From: Shouchella rhizosphaerae
Lineage (GTDB): Bacteria > Bacillota > Bacilli > Bacillales > Bacillaceae_D
DNA: 64,000 nucleotides
Assembly (NCBI RefSeq): GCF_900142675.1
Contig: NZ_FRBS01000004.1
Span: 1 to 64,000 of the forward strand
Reading direction: 5' to 3'
A program made the translations under genes and the position numbers. Under the pieces are notes generated by a model. The model was not told the origin of the DNA, did not search any database, and worked only from the letters and a program-made list of their open reading frames with translations. Numbering within the stretch: position 1 is the first letter of the stretch; every line of letters starts with the position of its first letter. This document shows, in pieces, positions 61,191 to 64,000 of the stretch.

Positions 61191-62861
61191 TTACTCCTTC
61201 AACTGGAATGCTACCGTTTCATAAGGCTTGAGCGAAAATGTTTTTTCCAGTTTTCGTTTTTGGTTGTAGTTGCTTATTAACTGTGTCGCTTTTAATGATA
61301 CCAGATCTTCTGGGCATTCAAAATCGCAATTTACAGGGTAAAAATTTGAAACGACAAGGAGTTTTTCCGTACCATCCGTGCGCACGTATGCAAATACATG
61401 GTCATGTTCAGGCACGAGCAAGCGGTAATCACCTGTTGTCACAATTGGCAGCTTTTTCCGCAGTGCAATGAGCTTTTGATAGAAATAAAAAATCGAATTC
61501 GGGTCACTGAGCGCTTTTTTGGCATTGATCTCCTTGTAATTGCTGCTCACCTTTATCCATGGCGTGCCCGTTGTAAAACCAGCTTGCTCGCTTGAATCCC
61601 ATTGGACCGGCGTCCGAGAGTTGTCCCGGGATTTCTGTTTAAGGATCGCGAGAATATGTTCTTCAGGCACACCCTCTTCTTTTAAGCGAGCGTACACATT
61701 CAATGACTCTACGTCGCGGTAATCGTCGATGCTTGTGAAATTCGGGTTTGTCATGCCGAACTCTTCACCCTGATACACATAGGGCGTCCCTTGCATGAAA
61801 TGGATGGTCGCAGCCAACATCTTCGCTGATTGGTTATGGTATTCGTCCTCATCGCCATAACGGCTAACAACCCGCGGCTGGTCGTGGTTGCACCAAAACA
61901 ACGCATTCCATCCCCCGCCTTCATGCATACGGACTTGCCATTCCGATAAAATCTGTTTTAGCGCTTTAAAATCAAAATCAGCGACAGCCCATTTTTCTCC
62001 ATTTGGATAATCCACTTTTAAATGGTGGAAATTAAACGTCATTGACAGTTCACGCTGTTTTGGATTGGAATAGCGTATACAGTCTTCAATCGTCGTTGAA
62101 GACATTTCGCCAACGGTTAAGCTATCATACTTGGCTAATACTTCTCGGTTCATTTCCTGCAAGTATTCATGGACACGGGGGCCATCTGTGTAAAATTTGC
62201 GGCCGTCCCCTGGCGCAACTGAACCATCATCGTCAGGGAAGCGTTGGTCTTTCGATATTAAGTTAATGACATCAAGACGGAAGCCATCAATGCCTTTATT
62301 AAACCAAAAATGCATCATCTCGTAGACATGCTTGCGCAGTTGTTCGTTTTCCCAGTTTAAGTCTGCTTGCGTGACATCAAACAAATGCAAGTAGTAATCA
62401 TCCGTTGCTTCATTGTATTCCCACGCAGAACTGCCAAACTTCGATTGCCAATTTGTTGGTGCACCTCCGTCTTTGCCTTCTTTCCAAATATAAAAATCAC
62501 GGTACTTCGCTTGTTTGCTTAGCTTCGCATTTTTAAACCATTGATGTTCAGTGGACGTATGGTTGACAACCAAGTCCATAATTAGCTTCATTCCCCGTTT
62601 ATGGGTTTCATTAAGAAGTTCTTCAAAGTCGGCCATCGTCCCATAGTCTTCATGGATCGCATAATAATCGGAAATGTCATAGCCATTGTCATTTTGCGGG
62701 GAAGCATAAATCGGCGTTAACCAAATGACGTCGATGCCTAGTTCTTTTAAATAGTCTAGCTTTTCAATGATCCCTTGCAAATCGCCAATGCCATTTCCCG
62801 TCGTATCGTTAAAGCTTTTAGGGTAAATTTGATAAACCGTACTCGTTCTCCACCATTCCAT
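61191..62861 (-). CDS. treA: trehalose-6-phosphate hydrolase (GH13)
   Basis: 556 residues. Splits trehalose-6-phosphate into glucose and glucose-6-phosphate. GH13 motifs: DLVVNHTS, catalytic Asp in GFRLDVINLIS, acid/base Glu in TVGEMSS, and NHDQPR. Ribosome site AAAGGTGG. Preceded by its own operator-bearing promoter and followed by treR after 9 bp. Confidence 0.95.
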   Translation of the reverse strand: MEWWRTSTVYQIYPKSFNDTTGNGIGDLQGIIEKLDYLKELGIDVIWLTPIYASPQNDNGYDISDYYAIHEDYGTMADFEELLNETHKRGMKLIMDLVVNHTSTEHQWFKNAKLSKQAKYRDFYIWKEGKDGGAPTNWQSKFGSSAWEYNEATDDYYLHLFDVTQADLNWENEQLRKHVYEMMHFWFNKGIDGFRLDVINLISKDQRFPDDDGSVAPGDGRKFYTDGPRVHEYLQEMNREVLAKYDSLTVGEMSSTTIEDCIRYSNPKQRELSMTFNFHHLKVDYPNGEKWAVADFDFKALKQILSEWQVRMHEGGGWNALFWCNHDQPRVVSRYGDEDEYHNQSAKMLAATIHFMQGTPYVYQGEEFGMTNPNFTSIDDYRDVESLNVYARLKEEGVPEEHILAILKQKSRDNSRTPVQWDSSEQAGFTTGTPWIKVSSNYKEINAKKALSDPNSIFYFYQKLIALRKKLPIVTTGDYRLLVPEHDHVFAYVRTDGTEKLLVVSNFYPVNCDFECPEDLVSLKATQLISNYNQKRKLEKTFSLKPYETVAFQLKE

Positions 62862-62900
62862 TTGTGTTTATCCACCTTTCTCTGTCTCTATTTACCACCA

Positions 62901-62930
62901 GTTTAACACACTTGTATATACAAGTTCAAA
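62901..62930 (-). promoter_or_regulatory. TreR operator inside a promoter before treA
   Basis: CTTGTATATACAAG (62911-62924) is a perfect palindrome identical in core to the B. subtilis TreR operator. On the minus strand it lies between -35 TTGAAC (62924-62929) and -10 TTAAAC (62901-62906), spacing 17. This predicts a second, TreR-controlled start inside the operon. Confidence 0.75.
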
Positions 62931-62932
62931 AA

Positions 62933-62957
62933 AGGAACTGCTAGGCAGTTCCTTGAG
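62933..62957 (-). terminator. hairpin between treP and treA
   Basis: AAGGAACTGC-ctag-GCAGTTCCTT (about 62933-62956), minus strand followed by TTTTTTG. It overlaps the region just past the treP stop codon and would reduce read-through into treA. Confidence 0.75.
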
Positions 62958-62964
62958 GTTGTCT

Positions 62965-64000
62965 TTAATGGTCTTCCTGCAAACTTTTTGGCTGACGGAG
63001 CCTGCCGTATAACAACGTAATGAGGAATGGCAGTACAATCACGATCGCCATGCCAATAAAGAATGGGATCCAGTCTGTTGGACGAATCGATACGAAGCCA
63101 GGCACGCCCCCTACGCCGATCGAATTGGCGATGACGTTTTGCATGGTAATAAACATACCGGCGATTCCCGCACTTACAATTGCCGCATAAAACGGGAAGC
63201 GGAAGCGCAAGTTGACACCGAAAAGGGCTGGTTCTGTAATGCCGAGCCAAGCTGATAAACCTGATGTCCCCGCTAGCCCTTTTAAATTGGCATTTTTGAC
63301 GAGAAAATACATCGCAAACGCAGCTGAACCTTGGGCAATATTAGACAGCGCCAAAATTGGCCACAAGAACGTGCCGTTGCCTGAACCAACGAGTTGCAAA
63401 TCGACAGCAAGGAATGTATGGTGCATCCCCGTAATGACAAGGGGGCCATAAATAATTCCGTATAAGAAACCTGCAATCCAAGGCAGTGTCGCAAACAGCC
63501 AAATAAAACCATCGGCAATCCAATTCCCAATTGCAAATGTAAGCGGGCCTACTGCAATAAATGTAATAAAACTTGTGATGAGCAATGCTAACGGAGCAAC
63601 CGTCAATAAATGGAACGCGTCTGGTATCCGTTTGCGCAAGAATAGTTCCAACTTGGCTAAAATGATCGATGCCACAAATACAGGAAGCACTTGCCCTTGA
63701 TAGCCAAGTTTATTGATTTCAAGACCAAATAAATTCCAAGTTGGGATTTCCCCCGCCTCACGGGCAGCGCCATAATCCCAGGCGTTTAACAAAGCAGGAT
63801 GGACTAGGATTAGCCCCATCACAATTCCAAGCAATGGGTTGCCGCCAAAACGTTTGACTGCAGACCACCCAATCAGTGCTGGCAAAAACGTGAACGCTGT
63901 ATTAGCAATAACGTGGATAATGTCAGCAAAATCAGCCCACTGTGGGTGAACGTCAATAATGGACGCCCCTGTGTAAAAAATGTCATTTCCCGTTAAAATG
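62965..64000 (-). CDS. treP: PTS trehalose-specific enzyme IIBC, 3' part
   Basis: Partial gene: the reading frame runs through the right edge at 64000, so only the last ~345 residues are seen, all in the membrane IIC domain (LPALIGWSAVKRFGGNPLLG and about eight helices). The IIB domain with its active Cys must lie beyond the window. Imports trehalose as trehalose-6-phosphate for TreA. First gene of treP-treA-treR. Confidence 0.92.
   Translation of the reverse strand, partial: ILTGNDIFYTGASIIDVHPQWADFADIIHVIANTAFTFLPALIGWSAVKRFGGNPLLGIVMGLILVHPALLNAWDYGAAREAGEIPTWNLFGLEINKLGYQGQVLPVFVASIILAKLELFLRKRIPDAFHLLTVAPLALLITSFITFIAVGPLTFAIGNWIADGFIWLFATLPWIAGFLYGIIYGPLVITGMHHTFLAVDLQLVGSGNGTFLWPILALSNIAQGSAAFAMYFLVKNANLKGLAGTSGLSAWLGITEPALFGVNLRFRFPFYAAIVSAGIAGMFITMQNVIANSIGVGGVPGFVSIRPTDWIPFFIGMAIVIVLPFLITLLYGRLRQPKSLQEDH

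Overview
The window is a stretch of a low-to-mid GC, spore-forming Bacillaceae chromosome. Gene content and order point to an alkaliphilic Bacillus relative, most likely Shouchella (Bacillus) clausii or a close neighbour; this identification is my inference from remembered family sequences, not from a database search. Evidence for a sporulating Bacillus: small acid-soluble spore proteins (SspE-type, SspK), the spore cortex deacetylase PdaA, AbrB, PerR, MreBH, bacterial NO synthase, and a long run of genes in the order known from B. subtilis (yfhF-recX-yfhH-sspK-yfhP-mutY-fabL-sspE-ygaC-ygaD-ygaE-gsaB-bcp-perR-ygzB next to an rRNA operon).

Layout. 1-350: leader and tandem promoters of an rRNA operon transcribed leftwards out of the window. 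352-16100: the conserved yfh/yga block (redox sensing by PerR, peroxiredoxin, tetrapyrrole synthesis, FabL, MutY, RecX, spore proteins), with an inserted bcp - 2-hydroxyacid dehydrogenase - PII-like operon. 16200-19750: LD-carboxypeptidase, 23S rRNA methyltransferase, small GAF protein. 19890-25358: a compact five-gene operon (TIM-barrel isomerase, SurE phosphatase and a three-part ABC importer). 25755-38376: Rrf2 regulator/flavoprotein pair, PdaA, a DUF368 (PopT-type) lipid carrier transporter, a CNNM/CorC-type transporter behind a long structured leader, YfkAB, YfkD, an FbpB-like small protein, and a short-Q-loop cytochrome bd oxidase. 38447-42894: lipoprotein, oligoendopeptidase F, a 33-residue membrane peptide, catalase with PerR-type boxes. 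42895-44940: an AT-rich, gene-poor island with a truncated IS200-type transposase fused to the remains of an ATP-dependent DNA ligase gene. 44969-52982: N-hydroxylase/aldehyde dehydrogenase pair, RNase HI, AbrB, Na+-coupled transporter, MreBH. 53088-64000: fructose operon (fruRKA), yfmR-nos, glutathione peroxidase, and the trehalose operon (treP-treA-treR) running off the right edge.

The most unusual structure is a family of ~125-bp imperfect palindromic repeats (six copies at 1349, 5820, 33557, 35740, 48997 and 51613). In five of the six, the repeat fills the space between a stop codon and that gene's Rho-independent terminator, always with the same end touching the terminator hairpin; one copy is flanked by a 25-bp duplication of the terminator itself. 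A second strong candidate is the ~285-nt leader of the CNNM/CorC gene at 30098, which can form a pseudoknotted, ribosome-site-masking fold that I cannot match to a riboswitch class I know.
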